NCBI GenBank assembly: GCA_009760855.2
Contig: WPIO01000007.1
Span: forward strand, 10,666,001 to 10,730,000
DNA from: Cristatella mucedo
Taxonomy: Eukaryota > Bryozoa > Phylactolaemata > Cristatellidae
DNA: 64,000 bases
Direction: 5' to 3'
Position 1 is the first letter of the stretch. The number at the start of each line of letters is the position of its first letter. Shown here in pieces: positions 23,061 through 35,320 of this stretch. Under the pieces are notes generated by a model. That model was given only the letters and a program-made list of their open reading frames with translations. It had not been told where the DNA came from and searched no databases. The position numbers and the translations under genes are program-made.

Positions 23061-26000
23061 TTCGTATTGCCTAGGTAAGATAATAGAAATAATAGCTGGT
23101 CAGTGGATATCTAAGCTATAGCTCTCGTCTCTTATTTGCTGCCCGGTGATGCCCCTTCAGCTCTACAAAATTTTCGTGGAACGATTATAGAACAGAGGGT
23201 AGAAAACTAAGCTATTTTGACTGTGCGAAGAAGATGGAAATATTGGCGAACTCGTCGATCATGCGACGACTGTACGATATTTGATGATTCATTGCAGCAG
23301 AACAGACGGAGTGGTGCATTTTTTCTTATGACAATAATTGCTGAATTATTGAAGGAACTCAAGAGTGATGTTTGCACCGAATGTCTACTAATAACTAGCA
23401 ATTTGATGAGAAATGTTATCATGCAAAGCCCCGGATTCTCGGGATCTGAGAGTTGCAGGACGTTCTTTAAGATGATTGAGAGAGAGGAGAGTATAAATTG
23501 CGATAAGAAGCAGTGGTTATAGCCGATAAGGCTCTTCTGTTACTAATTAAATGTGGCCGCTAAATCAGCGATTATTCAGTAAAGGACGGGTGTAACTACT
23601 GCACGAAAGCGAAATCTTACTTAGGACAAGAAGTGCTCTACACCGTGGTAAATGATATTCCGGATATTCTGGGTGCCTGTCGTCTTTCTGCCAGCCTCTG
23701 TTTATTGTTGTTGGTCAGCTGCATCCCACTGTGGTCTGATGCATGCTGGCTCTCGTCTGCATCTGCTAGCAGCCCTCTCCTCCCACCCACTGCTAAGCAC
23801 TGTGCGTGTAGCATAATGGAGCAGCATTACCGGGAGGCCACCGTGTGCACCAGCCCACTGGTCCCCTGCAGGAATGTGCACTTCGTTACACGCTGATGTC
23901 GGCAATTTTGAGGCTAGCAGATCAACAGAGCTGTCCATGTTTGCTTCCGGTAAGATCCAATAGGCTGGGTGAAGGCTGGTAGGCAGTAACGGGTCTTTGT
24001 AGGTGATCAGTTTTGCTGCGCTGCTGTGGCCTCAGGTTGGATTAGGCTGTACGTCTGCGCAACGCGGCACACCGAAGGGCAGTCACGTGGCCAAAGTTTG
24101 CAGCCCCGAAAGCTGCAGCCGCTCCAGTCAGTGCCTCTTAGTAGCCTATGGCCAAGTTCTAGCAGGGCTCCGTAAATAGGGTGAGTATGGCTGAACTGGT
24201 CGGCAAACAAGCAAGCCTCTGAAGCTGCTATGTGCTGTAGGCTGCCGAGTTTGGCCTCATCCGGTACTTCACATGCCAGCAAACTATTGATAGAACGCTT
24301 GCCATAGACACTACAGTGTGCAGCTGTAGATAGTTGTCACACTGGCATCGCCAGCTGTCGTCTTTGTTCAACGAGTTTTTGGAATTAGGGGTCGTGGCAG
24401 TCTGTCCTGCATGTGGAAAAAGCCATACCGGTGACTCCACATGACGAGCCTTCTCTTTCCCGGTTTTGCATAAGGTCGGCCGGGCTCACACTCACTTGTG
24501 CACTACCCCTTGTCAAATTGCAAGCCCGGTTACCTGAGCGCTTACAACAGCTGAGTTCTGACCCGTTATTACTGTCACCTTATTAGATGACTGCATTCTC
24601 TACATTCTAGCCCCTATAAAGTATCTTGTTGCTCCTCAACTAGCTGCTCTGCTCCCTACCAAGTGGCCTTAGTAAGTTGTCTGCCTTGGTATCGTAGCGC
24701 TATCGTGGGCTAGAGCTGTTACGGCCTCCAAGAGTCTGGTAAGGACAGAGATGGCTGTGCAGTCGAGTCTGGCCTGCTTCATCTGTCTGTACCCAGTAAT
24801 CACGAAGCCAGCAAAAAAGTACAACTATTTCCCCAGAGTTTGAAGCAGTTGGTTACAGACTGGACATTTTTTATTGCTGATGATGGGTTCTCAAGGCCTC
24901 CCTATAAACACTTTTAATTGTTAAAGAACACTAGCACTCAACTCAATCGGCAAACTAGGACGCCGATTCCCAAAATTCACCTACACTTAACCTCAAGAAG
25001 AGGCTTGGTTCAGGCTAAAACGATGTAAAACAGCTCCGAGACCAATGTGCTTGGTATTACTCTCACATCACACTCTCATCTAGCACCAGCCCCAGACAAT
25101 CTGATAAAACTTTGCCTACAGCCGTGCAGCAGTAAAGCTATTATTTGAGCCTCGACCGAGAGTAATATCTTCACCCTGCAGAAGGCAGCCTCTAAGCATG
25201 CAGCTGATTCTAGCTAGCAACTCAATACCAGACAAGCCGATGTGCCAAGCATATGTAACATTCAACTTTTTTCTCAGTTGCACTCTGCCAAGCTATGAGT
25301 ACTGCTAAGAAATAGAGAGTCTCCATTAGCGAACTAAGAAAAATGAGCCCCAGAAACAGAGAACAGTCGGTAGCCACAGCCCTTACATCGTGCAGCAGAA
25401 AAAGAGCAGAGTTTGGGGGAAAGTTAATTGCCCAGATGTCTTCCTGCTGAGTTAGGCTTACCACTGATTTCCTAAATTCCGAAGACTTTCTAGAGGATGG
25501 CTTACATTTTTACAGCTGGGACTATCTACGTCCCGGTGCTGTATGACACTCTGCAGATGTTGCAGTCTTGTGGGCACCAGCTTGCTTCACTTCATCGTTG
25601 GACAGACATGGCTTGGGTACCCATTACCATTGGCATGCTGCCAGGATTCCGAGGTGGTGGCATACGTCATACACGACATTGCAAGTTTATGGTCATCGGT
25701 GGGTGAAATCAAATACAAATGAATTATATACACTGATAGTCTTGCGGCTATGGGTGCAAATTATAACTTTGTCGCTGAATTGTTTTCAAAGCTGGTGGGT
25801 ACAAAGAAGGCTCTGGTTCAAAAGCAGAAAATTACTGACGAAAACCTATATAAATACCACCAACTGAAGTTGTCAACAAGTATATTGATAACTTTAAAAG
25901 GAATTCTCGAGTTAACGTCAACAAAAATATAATATTGAATCAATCTCTAGCAGGTAAGAGATGATATGGCAAAATAAGACATGTGTCCACGTACAATAAA

Positions 26001-26088
26001 TTATATACCGTCAAGAGTGGTTACATCTGATTCTGATGTATTAAGAATAGTATACGATATGCAAAATCCGTCAGCTACCGAAGTAACT

Positions 26089-26166
26089 TCAGTGGCACCC
26101 ACGGCATGCACGGTGACATCGCTTTTCGAACGTGCACTGGCAACCACCAGATGTGTCACCCCTTCC
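26089..26166 (-). CDS. RBCK1: RBCK1 copy A, terminal exon (C-terminal zinc-binding tail)
   Basis: Acceptor CTTGTTCTTTTCAG|GG after 26,167, phase 0, reading on to TGA at 26,091-26,089. The 25 residues are GRGDTSGGCQC, then TFEKRCHRACRGCH-stop. HOIL-1 proteins end in the same way: GPGDTSGG-C-x-C, a short spacer and CHPxCxxCH. This is the extra zinc-binding part of RING2. The exon lies 5.6 kb from the RING2 exon across an intron invaded by an L2 and a long GA tract. The conserved spacing of all Cys and His residues argues that the gene is, or recently was, functional. Confidence 0.92.
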   Translation of the reverse strand, partial: GRGDTSGGCQCTFEKRCHRACRGCH

Positions 26167-27461
26167 CTGAAAAGAACAAGGGCAAGCCTTTATTAAGCCA
26201 ACCATACCATAGCAAACTTTAGCTGTCTGCACATGGCCACATAATTGTTTAGGCAATTATAGCAAAACTATATTTAATCCAGCAAGTATAGGCTTAAAAT
26301 AAGCGTACATTTCACAGATAGAGCATAAGGCCAACATATCACAGTCGATGATCCAGCATAACGTCTGTGTCGTTGGCAAAGCTTTGATCTATCTACTTGT
26401 GTTCAATAGTAACCTATTACTGTATGTGCAAGGTTGATTGGTTGAGCCGCTCCTGACGGTATGACATGTTACCTTTCTCCCCTCCACAGTACGGTCGAAA
26501 CGAGATAGAGGACATCGGCTTATCGCTCGGTAGTGTATCGAAAATAATCAATGTGACTACCCGACTTCGGTTCCATGTAAACTCTTTGTGCCCCTCTCAG
26601 ACAGGGCTGCTGGATTTAGCCATGCATCCAAGCAAAGGTAAGACATAAAGCCACAGAATCTACATAAAAGCGAAATTGGTACACACAGCAAGTGCAAAAA
26701 ATGCACAGATGGTTCCCGGGTAACAAAACAAATCGACCTCAGACTGGGTTCCAAACCTGGTCATTCGTAACCCGGATTATGATTTCACATTGGGTACAAT
26801 GGGGAAAAGGTGTTGATCTGCTCTCTAACTAGGCAAATAGTCATTCTTACATTTAACAATAAAAAACTCACTGTTATACTACGATAAAACAACTTTCTAA
26901 AACATGTCTTTGGCTAAATAACTTTATAGGCAACCATTTGCGATTAACCCATTTTAATTTTTCGCAGGCAATGTAAAGGTGGTAAAATTAGTAACCCGAA
27001 CTGTTCATTACCCGAGGTGTTCTTAATCCGGAACACCGGTGTACGTGGGAAAAGCAGACAAGCAGTTACATCCAATATTGAGTACACACCGCTCGTGCTA
27101 TCTTCGGACATATGTAGCTGCTGTCCAAGCATTTGAGCCCGAACACGGAACTCAGTAGAACTATCCAACCTGGTATTATTTTGTTGATATTCGTCGTTGC
27201 TCATCCTTCGGTACTCATGACTGAGAGGGGGCACAATCCATGTCTGGGCTCAGTTCTTTCGTTCACTCGTATTTAAAAAAATCTTACAGTTCATTCCACA
27301 GCTAGGTTTGAACTGCCTATGATGACCACGTGAGAGGAAGTTGACAGCAATGAGTGCATAGCTAGAGGGCGCACGGACAGAGGCTAAGTACTGAAGCGAA
27401 CGGCCACGAACTAGTAGGAGGTTCGACCCCCCTCAGCCAAGAAGCCAAGAGAGAGAGCAGC

Positions 27462-27837
<376 letters not shown>

Positions 27838-28041
27838 GCCTCCTACATCATATGGGTGCAAGCTTTCAAAGCCTGCTGAAAAGTGTGTCAAGTTGTTCCG
27901 CGATCAAGAGCTCAGCATATCGTCTCAGGAATCAAAGACCACATGACTGCATCTTAACAGAGCTGAGCTGGCAGATGTTCAGACTTGCCTAGAGGCAAAG
28001 TGAACGAATACAGAAAGATGTCTGACATTATCAATATAAGC

Positions 28042-29278
28042 ATAATAATAATACATTTGTTATAGCCCCCACAGATAACTTAACTCTTTCTAGGAAACTT
28101 TACATTTGCTTTAAGGAAGCATGATCGAATGGTTATCGGTAGCATACTCAATGAACAAAAAGCGTAAAATGGTTAAGGTGACATGCACGTGATCAGCATG
28201 CAAATATGGTTAATGGTAGCATGCGTAGTGTCAACACGCATTAGCACATAAAGGTCGATTCAGAGAGACCCACTAAATGCTGTGATAAATAGGTGCACTT
28301 TTAGTTTCTTTTTAAATGTTGTCATGTCAGGAGATATGGTGATGCAAGTCGGGAGTGAGTTCAAGGCTTTGGGACCATACGAACTAAAGGCACAGCCTTA
28401 AAGAATTTGAGGTTCATACGAGTTGTAGGTAAACAATTAGATTCCGAAAAGCATGTGGTACTATGCTTAGCCTGGTGGGGGTAGATCTGATAGGTAATCT
28501 GGAGCTAAAGAATGAAAGGACCTAAAAGTGAGCGACAAAAACTTGAAGTCGATGCCTTGCTTGACTGGGAGCTAGTGCAGATCGGCGAAAAGTGGAGTGA
28601 TGTGGCAACAGCAACACTCACGACAAACAAGCCTAGCTGCAGAGTTTTGCACCAGCTGCAAGCGCCTGATTGCACAGGCAGGTAGACCAACAGGCAGTGA
28701 GTTACAAAAGTTGATACAGGATGTCTGTCACAAATGCGTGTACTAATGTAGATGTGGTATCCTTGTCTAAACACGCCCGAATTTTAGTTATGTTACGTAG
28801 CTGAAAGTAGGTAGACTTGACTGTGGAGCTGACATGATTGTCTAATGATATATCACTTTGGAACAGGATACATAGATTTCGAACAGAACATATGCTGGCA
28901 GAGCCAATTTTGACCACTAACCTTTCCAGTTTCTGAAGCACTCTTGGTTTTCCCATAACTAGTAAATTGGTTTTATAATCATTCAATTAAGGAAAATTTG
29001 CTGCCATCCATGTGCGGATGTCATCAATACATGCAGCCGGGGAGTTGAGAGATTTCGAAATGCTGGAGGGATCAAAGCAAAGGTACAACTGAGTATCATC
29101 CACATAGAAGTAAAAGCCATGATTGTGCCTGGCGATCACATCGGCAAGAGGGTGAGTATAAACCGTGAAAATAACGGGACCAAGCGCAGACCCCAGAGGT
29201 ACCCCATATTTCAGAGGCTCGTGGGATCTTCTGTGTCCGTTCACATCAATACTCTGGAGTCTGTCACTGAGATAGGAC
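28042..29278 (-). mobile_element. L2 copy, minus strand, RT to 3' end
   Basis: Tail AATAATAATA at 28,043, then the reversed L2 3' end. Minus-strand frames read RSHEPLKYGVPLGSALGPVIF, HNHGFYFYVDDTQLYLCFD (a YADD variant, YVDD), MNDYKTNLLVMGKP and ISLDNHVSSTVKSTYFQLRNI. There are frameshifts, and the 5' end dissolves into a tandem repeat at 29,279. Confidence 0.88.
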
Positions 29279-29375
29279 CCGTACCATTGCTATGCAGTAC
29301 CAGCGATGCCCAGTACCATTGCAATGCAGTACCAGCGATGCCCAGTACCATTGCAATGCAGTACCAGCGATGCCC
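29279..29375. repeat. 32-bp minisatellite inside an L2 copy
   Basis: Three copies of a 32-base unit (CAGTACCATTGCAATG then CAGTACCAGCGATGCC), the first with one mismatch. The flanks CTGAGATAGGACC on the left and CGGGCGAGATGAGAGGCGCT on the right are adjacent in normal L2 copies of this window, so the unit was amplified inside the RT sequence. Confidence 0.9.
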
Positions 29376-29924
29376 GGGCGAGATGAGAGGCGCTCAGGAA
29401 GGGCTATGATGATCGATATGTGATCGATAGTATCGAATATCAAGTATCTATGTGATCGATAGTATCAAAAGCTCAGAAAGATAGAGCAAAAAAAGCAGAG
29501 ATACTCTACCTAAGTCTGCATTCTTAAGTAGGTCGCTATGAGATGGTTGCAGCACTGCAAGAGCTGTGTAAGTGAGAGCAGATGTGAAAAGGTTAAATGA
29601 GCGAACGAAATAGATCTGCTTAGTAGCATAGTAATACAGTCGTAAGTGATCTATGAATGATCTAGTCTTCCATGAATATGTGTGTATGTGTGCTTTCGTT
29701 CGCGTGTGTGTGTACGTGTATTCGTGTCTATAACTCTCCTAAGTAAAGTAAAGGGTAGCTGATGTAGCAGCCTCATTTCTTTAGCTGCAGAGCAGCTTTT
29801 TCTTAGCTTTCAGTGAAATTGCAATAAATAAAGATTCACCTACTGCTGGACTTACACGCTTGAATTGGGTCGATTCAAGCACGTTATTAATGTATCTCCG
29901 TCTGTAACTCCACAAAGACTATGT

Positions 29925-29990
29925 AGGTGTTACACAGGAGAGTTTTGTATAGCACACTCACAGCCTAAGCGGCTTTCGGTACGCATATTA
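29925..29990 (+). repeat. Dispersed repeat of unknown class, copy 2
   Basis: Matches 8,362-8,432 (GGTGTTACACAGGAGAG, TCACAGCCTAAG, GGCTTTCGG). A neighbouring stretch, TATCTCCGTCTGTAACT near 29,893-29,909, recurs in reverse at 40,682-40,698. Confidence 0.6.
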
Positions 29991-30289
29991 TAATCAGGAG
30001 AGCAGTTGAGGTTAGCATGGAATTAGAAATTTAGAACGGCTGAAAAGAATGAGCCATAGTGGACAGCAGGAGAGTAGGTGTCGTTGCGTAAGAATCGTGG
30101 AAATGAGTTCCACAGCGTTACTGGTTTAAGACCAGGCGGCATTGATGAGATTAAGTAAATGGTGAGCAAGTGAATTTCTTGAGCTTCAGAAGCTGTCGGC
30201 GACTGTGTCCAAGCAAAGTCAGCCTAATCAGACTTCCTATTGTGCCATCAGTTCCTGTGTTTCCTTCGAACTGTCAACCAACTTTCAAT

Positions 30290-30457
30290 CCTTCAGAGAC
30301 CATATATAATTCGATGTATACCTTCAGTTACTATGCGCCCAAACCCTGGAACTCACTACCGACAAGTGTCACATCCTCAAACTTGACAAGATTCAAAGCA
30401 AAGCTAAAAACTGTTTCTCAAAACATGCCCCTCTTTCGCGTAAATAGCCCCTTATAA
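30290..30457 (+). mobile_element. C-terminal scrap of a divergent L2 ORF2
   Basis: A frame reads YYAPKPWNSLPTSVTSSN, then LTRFKAKLKT, the typical L2 ORF2 end (APKLWNSLP, then F+..LKT). It belongs to a different subfamily from the abundant one. Confidence 0.65.
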
Positions 30458-31725
30458 GCGGTGGTCTTGCATGACATTGTTCCATCTGAAACTTGGCATT
30501 TGGGTCCGCTGTACGTGGATCCCTGGTGTAACCTTGGCGGCCATGAGGTCATCTCATCTTACCAAAACTTACAGGCATCTGAGTAAGCCTCGGAGATGCC
30601 TTCGCTCTCGCGGTATTCATCCGCTACTTTGGGCATCTTTCAGGGGTGGTTGTTTAGGGCTGCTATTTAGTGGCCTTAAATTTGGAGGATGAGATTACCT
30701 CTGGTGGCCTTGAATTTAGAACACGTGCACTGGGAGTACCAAGCAATTCACAGGCCTGACATATCCGGGTGGCCCCCTCACACTCCTCTCACCAACTGAA
30801 GGACTTTTGCTTCAAGTTTTGCCCTCCACGATGTGATGACGGAGCAAAACTCTCATTATCTAGGCTGATGTCAACTTGATTAAAATGTGGGCTAGCGTTG
30901 GAGCTCAAATTGTTCAGGTAGGGTTTGAGTTTACAATGGTCATGTGAAAGTCTTATCAAAGCCAGGAGCTAACCTGATTAGAACCAGCTGAATTCTTTCT
31001 CTGGCAGTTAACTGCTCTCCAGTTTTACTGCAGCAAGCATTGAGCCCTCAGTTTGTCGTGTAACTGCTTCGGCAGAGTCGCTCTGGAAGCATTTTTGATT
31101 ATAATAGCACCCGCATGAATGGAGTCTGCATCCGGGTACTCACAGTTGTTTCCTGCAATGAGCTGCTGCTCCTCTAGTGAGCAGCCAAGGAGCTTACTGT
31201 CGGCTGGTTATCAGCATGCGTTTTCCTAGCAGGACACTTGCTTGGAATGTCAGGATTCGGTCAGCATAGGATTGGTGTCTTCTTGTGAAAGTCGCTCAGA
31301 AGTAACAAAGTTCTTGCACATTTTACATCTGTGACCATCGATCGATGGCCTTAGCCTACCGGCCATGACACTGATAGCACCTCTGAGAGCAAGCCTTAAA
31401 AACGCAGCCTATGCGGTCGCTGAGGAGTAAGAACTTCCGAAAGTCCGGGTATTAGGCCCAATTCAGCTTCAGCTTCGTCATCGTGCTGGCTCTTGGCCAG
31501 AACGATGTTGCATCACAAGTCTCGGCCACACGTGACCGAACCGAGCGTCCAACGATCCGAATATACAGCAGGCAGAAGAGCATAGCTTGCTTGATTCGCG
31601 GCAGCTACATGTTACCGGCTAATTATACATACGTCGAGCAGTGGGCCGGCCAACCCAGTGCTGTCTCTTGAATGACGAAGTGCTAGCAAGGGTAAACACA
31701 GGAGCTCAGAAAAACGAAAACTTAC

Positions 31726-31869
31726 CTTTGGGCCCCATCGTGCCATCTTGGTAGCCCAGCATATCTCTGTTTTGCAAACGGAGCAGATCATTAGGTCACA
31801 GCCATCCTTCTTTTGCAAAACCACTTGGCAGCCTGGACATTTCATCGCCTCTCCGCTGGCCAAGAGGTT
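31726..31869 (-). CDS. RBCK1: RBCK1 copy A, RING2 exon with the catalytic cysteine
   Basis: RING2 of an RBR ubiquitin ligase accepts ubiquitin as a thioester before passing it to substrate; in human HOIL-1 the acceptor is Cys460, which makes oxyester bonds to Ser/Thr or sugars. The 48 codons run from [20 protein letters not shown] to ARWGPK. Zinc ligands are C11, C14, C29, C32 and C37, and the catalytic Cys equivalent is C24 in GCD. Acceptor TCTGATTTCAG|AAC after 31,870 and donor CCCAAAG|GTAAGT at 31,725, phase 0-0. One oddity: the residues after the catalytic Cys-Asp are Leu-Met-Ile, where copy B has Trp-Ile-Lys and human has Trp-Ile-Arg. The exon is the same length as the copy B exon, with 32 of 48 residues identical by hand alignment. 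Confidence 0.93.
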
Positions 31870-32141
31870 CTGAAATCAGACGAGGACCACATGTTAGCAC
31901 AAGGTCATAGCTGCGGCCTTCGATGCACAGCTGACAGTACAAGCTTAATGGAAAGCTCACACCAGCCAGTTAAAAAAATTTTTGAGCCAGCGGATCGATC
32001 TGCTGGAAGGTTTCTTTCGACAAAAAAACAGCTTTCTGTATTCGTGCAGCACCCGATTTGCATGACGGCTCAACAGACTGACGATCAGAAAACTGATGCA
32101 GGCTCACTACAAGTGCATTCGGTCAGCTAGCCACAACTTAC
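31870..32141 (-). other. Short RBCK1 copy A intron
   Basis: 272 bases, GTAAGT to TTTCAG, with no repeats recognised. Confidence 0.85.
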
Positions 32142-32417
32142 ATGGATATACACTTGAGTGGCCCGTGCGCTGTCATCATGAACCGCACGTGCCTTCAGGT
32201 CATCTTGATACTCTTTACAGTTCCGACCTTCATGGATCACCTTGCACGTGAGGCAATTGACGTGGCGACATAAGGTACAACGGAAGAAATTAACTTTGTC
32301 CTCGTAAATACACCAGCCGGCACAATTAGGTGTCGTGCAGTGAAAGCTGTTGGGCTCACAGGCCTCTGCCGCTGAAAGTCCTCGTTGCAAGTATGCATCA
32401 TAATGCTCTGGAGCCAT
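32142..32417 (-). CDS. RBCK1: RBCK1 copy A, IBR (in-between-RING) exon
   Basis: The 92 codons begin [19 protein letters not shown] and contain [28 protein letters not shown] and [14 protein letters not shown]. These give the eight IBR zinc ligands in the family spacing (C-x4-C, C-x2-C, C-x2-C, H-x4-C). The match to HOIL-1 (YHCKTPDCKGWC, NCLLCKAIHE, NCKEYQ) is close enough to exclude parkin or ARIH proteins. Acceptor CCCCTGTGCAG|ATG after 32,418 and donor ATCCAT|GTAAGT at 32,141. The ATG at the exon start is an internal Met, not a start codon. Confidence 0.95.
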
Positions 32418-33604
32418 CTGCACAGGGGCCAACATCGTTTTGGTTATCAGGAGGACTGGTTCAGCAGCAATTAAGAGCAGCACTAGCTAGAGCTTAGTAA
32501 ATAAAACTATCAATTAGCTTTTCCGCAAACGAAGGCTAAAAATTGACAAAACAACAAAATGACTGAGCCTGCAAAGGAATGATATCAGTTCTCACATGCA
32601 AAAACAAGATTTCTTTGGCATGTGAGTGCAGACGAATGTACTTTCGTTCCAGTAGAGGCCGGACAACAGTCAAAATACTCATACTCGAAAAAACTCATAA
32701 TAAAAAAACTCATACAAACGCCTACAAGCACACACATGCTCACGCTTCGGCGCATGCGTGCACACAAACACGTATGTGTGTGCACACATACATATATGCA
32801 CATGCTCGCACACACCGACAGCAGCATCTGTTAATTCTGCTTGTCGGTGAAGACAAAGCAGATCAATTAAAACTAGGTATTCACTGAGAGTTAAAGGGGA
32901 ATTTATAGCGGAATTAAGGTCGGCTTACATGACGCTAAACTTTTAGAAAGTCAAAGAATGTGATGGCAAGCTTTGACCGTTTTCTTTACGGCTCGTCAAG
33001 AAAATACACCCACGGAGCTGCCAAAAGAATTGACACCACAGTCTCACTACCATTTTGGGTGTGGAGGTGGACTTGAATTTTGCCCACTGAGCAGACACAG
33101 CTGAGAACCATCGAGCGACATGTTGCAGCTAAACTTAATAGATTTGCAGACGCCCAATCTACGACGCCACCAATAAAAGCACTGGCCTTGCATTTATTGA
33201 AACAGTGCGACACATGAGATCTTAATTAAGTAAGTAAGCATCCTTGGCAAAAGAGCATCCGGGTAATGCCCAAAGCCAGTGCTAAAGTGGGGGTGGCTTA
33301 CATACAAATTGTTTTGGCACAAGCACACAACAATGTTCTGCATACAAAAAAGAGCCACAACATCATCCCATTATTCCAATCTACATTAACTTATAAGGAG
33401 AATGGCTGAACTCCGTAAAATTTGACAACGGTTAAGTTTTTGCACTGCAAGCACAGTGACATTCACCGTCAGCATAGTCGTTCTCGTGGCAATCTGGCAC
33501 GTTTCTTCATCACTTGAGCGATAGCCAAATAAATGCAAACACCTATAAAGGGCTGAGCACCACAATCATCTTCAGACTTGCTAAGTGATAACACTCGATC
33601 TTAC
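32418..33604 (-). other. RBCK1 copy A intron
   Basis: 1.19 kb, GTAAGA to CTGTGCAG. It holds a short imperfect CA/CATA tract near 32,730-32,815 and otherwise AT-rich unique sequence. Confidence 0.8.
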
Positions 33605-33716
33605 CGCTTTCACCTCCCGATCCAGAATCTCTTCTGAGCATGAGTACACCGCGTCGGCATATGGGCACTTGATTGAAGGTTCAGTTGAATGGATGATGTA
33701 ACCTCTCAGACAGGAC
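33605..33716 (-). CDS. RBCK1: RBCK1 copy A, second half of RING1
   Basis: Its first base completes AG|G (Arg) with the preceding exon, giving FCR|SCLRGYIIHS, then IKCPYADAVYSC and LDREVKA. HOIL-1 has FCRECL, CPF-D--YSC and LEREIKAL at the same places. The exon supplies the last RING1 cysteines. Acceptor CTTTTTTTGAAG|G after 33,717 and donor AAAGCG|GTAAGA at 33,604. It is too short to show up as an open frame of its own and was found by the conserved RING1 sequence and phase. Confidence 0.93.
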
Positions 33717-33859
33717 CTTCAAAAAAAGCTAGTTATTAAAAAATAGCTCAACATATCCAATTGCTATGAAGATGGCCTAAACTGGAAGTGATATGTATAA
33801 CATATGGTCTAAAAGAACCTAGGATTGTTCTCAAAATTCAGATCAAACCTACGACTTCT

Positions 33860-34950
33860 CTTCTGGCTCACATAGATCTCTTAGCAGCTTTTGACACAAC
33901 TGACCACCATATCCTTCTGGTGCGCCCCTCAACATTGTAAGTAAAATGATAGATTTCGTTTGAGCTCAAAACAGGGAGAGGTGCCAGGGCACGGACGTTA
34001 ATAAATGACTTTCTGTCACCAGTGGAGCCCTAAATGTGTTAGGTGCCTCAGTTTTTGTACGTAAGCCCTATTCTTTTTACATGATATACTCTCCCTCTGG
34101 CCAGAGTCATCGCCAAAGGAAATATTGGCGTTCATTTCTACACCGATAACACTCAGCTCCACCATTCCCTCAATCCGTCCAAGTCTTGATGAATTACACT
34201 GAATTCCAGTGCAGCATGCATTGACAACCTCCACATTGGGATGGCCACCAACTTTCTGAAGCATTACAACAATAATACTAAACTGATAGTAATGGGCAAG
34301 CCTAATGTTACCCTATAGTCGGAAAACCTGCCTTCGCGATTGGTTTATGTAACATCATCAATCTGGTGGCACCTATGGCTGCTTTTTGGAAAAGCACTTG
34401 TCATAGGACTGCTTGACAAGCATTGCCTCTAGTGTCAAGTATGCCAACTTTTAGCTTAGGAATGTCGCCAGAATTAGGACCTGCTTCCTGTAAACAAGAG
34501 TACAATAGCCTAACTAGTTTATTCTATTGTGACATCGTGCCTAGATTGCTAAAATTCCCTATATTCAATCCTCTCCGGCTGTGCCCTCACATATCTACGG
34601 CTGGTGCAAAACTCAGCAGCTCGTGCGGTCTGTCGACAAAGGCAACTACCACGTCAAACTACTTCTGAGCTTCAATGGCTCCGTATGAAGAATCGAATCA
34701 ATTTCAAGATCCGAAATCTGGTTTGTAGGTAACTTCACTTGCTTGAAACCACCCTACCTATTCGATCTAGGTGCTCCTGCAGTTTTCTCTCGAACCTCTG
34801 CCTCTCGAAATCTAGTAATCTCCTGTCCCTAGCACCAAACTCAAATGTGTTGGCGATCGGGCCTTCAGCTCGAAAGTCTTGAAAAATTCATTGCTGGCTA
34901 CGGTCACTATATGCAATGACTTTGCATTATTTAAGTATTAGCAAGAGACT
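33860..34950 (+). mobile_element. Decayed L2 copy of a divergent subfamily
   Basis: Recognisable scraps: a LLAAFDTTDHHIL-like RT start at about 33,890, a HFYTDN version of YADD near 34,140, a NFLKHYNNNTKLIVMGK-like segment near 34,260 and an LQWLRMKNRINFKI thumb at 34,670. Many indels. Confidence 0.7.
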
Positions 34951-35182
34951 GGTCTGTTCTGCTCAGCTTTTTCTGCATGCTTGTGGATTCATCTTGTTCT
35001 TGTGTGCTTTGAGTGCTAACCTTTGCAGCATTCAGTGCATTCAGTGGTATTGATCAGAGGTTCTACTAATCGGTGACCCTTGGCATCTTCTTGTGTGCGT
35101 TTGCATGGTGGTCTAAGCAATAAACTTGTGTGCTTATGCATGCTTGTCAAAGCTTAATACCGTGCATGTCATTAACCCTCTA

Positions 35183-35320
35183 GCTGGTTTGGCCCAGTGG
35201 TTAAGGTGCTCGCTCCGATCAAGGTCTGGCCTAGCTCGTGGGCTTGAGCCCCATGGAATATGTGAAGTGCCTAAATAGAGATTACGTTCTCTTAGGGCTC
35301 TATGAAAATGACTTGTTTTA
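35183..35320 (+). mobile_element. SINE family I copy
   Basis: GCTGGTTTGGCCCAGTGGTT (box A side), GTGGGCTTGAGCCCC (box B) and the L2-like tail TTCTCTTAGGGCTCTATG. It lies in an RBCK1 intron in antisense orientation to the gene. Confidence 0.8.

Larger units (their letters stand above)
22392..26088. other. Intergenic region between ATPSCKMT and RBCK1 copy A
   Basis: The two genes converge here. I see an AT microsatellite, one tRNA-like SINE scrap near 22.95 kb and otherwise non-repetitive AT-rich DNA with no recognisable coding region on either strand. No obvious AATAAA follows closely behind either stop codon. Confidence 0.5.

Noticed and set aside
31612-31863. Treating the RING2 reading frame up to its stop as the end of RBCK1
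   Set aside because: A consensus donor (AAG|GTAAGT) lies at 31,726 and the true C-terminal exon was found at 26,089-26,166.
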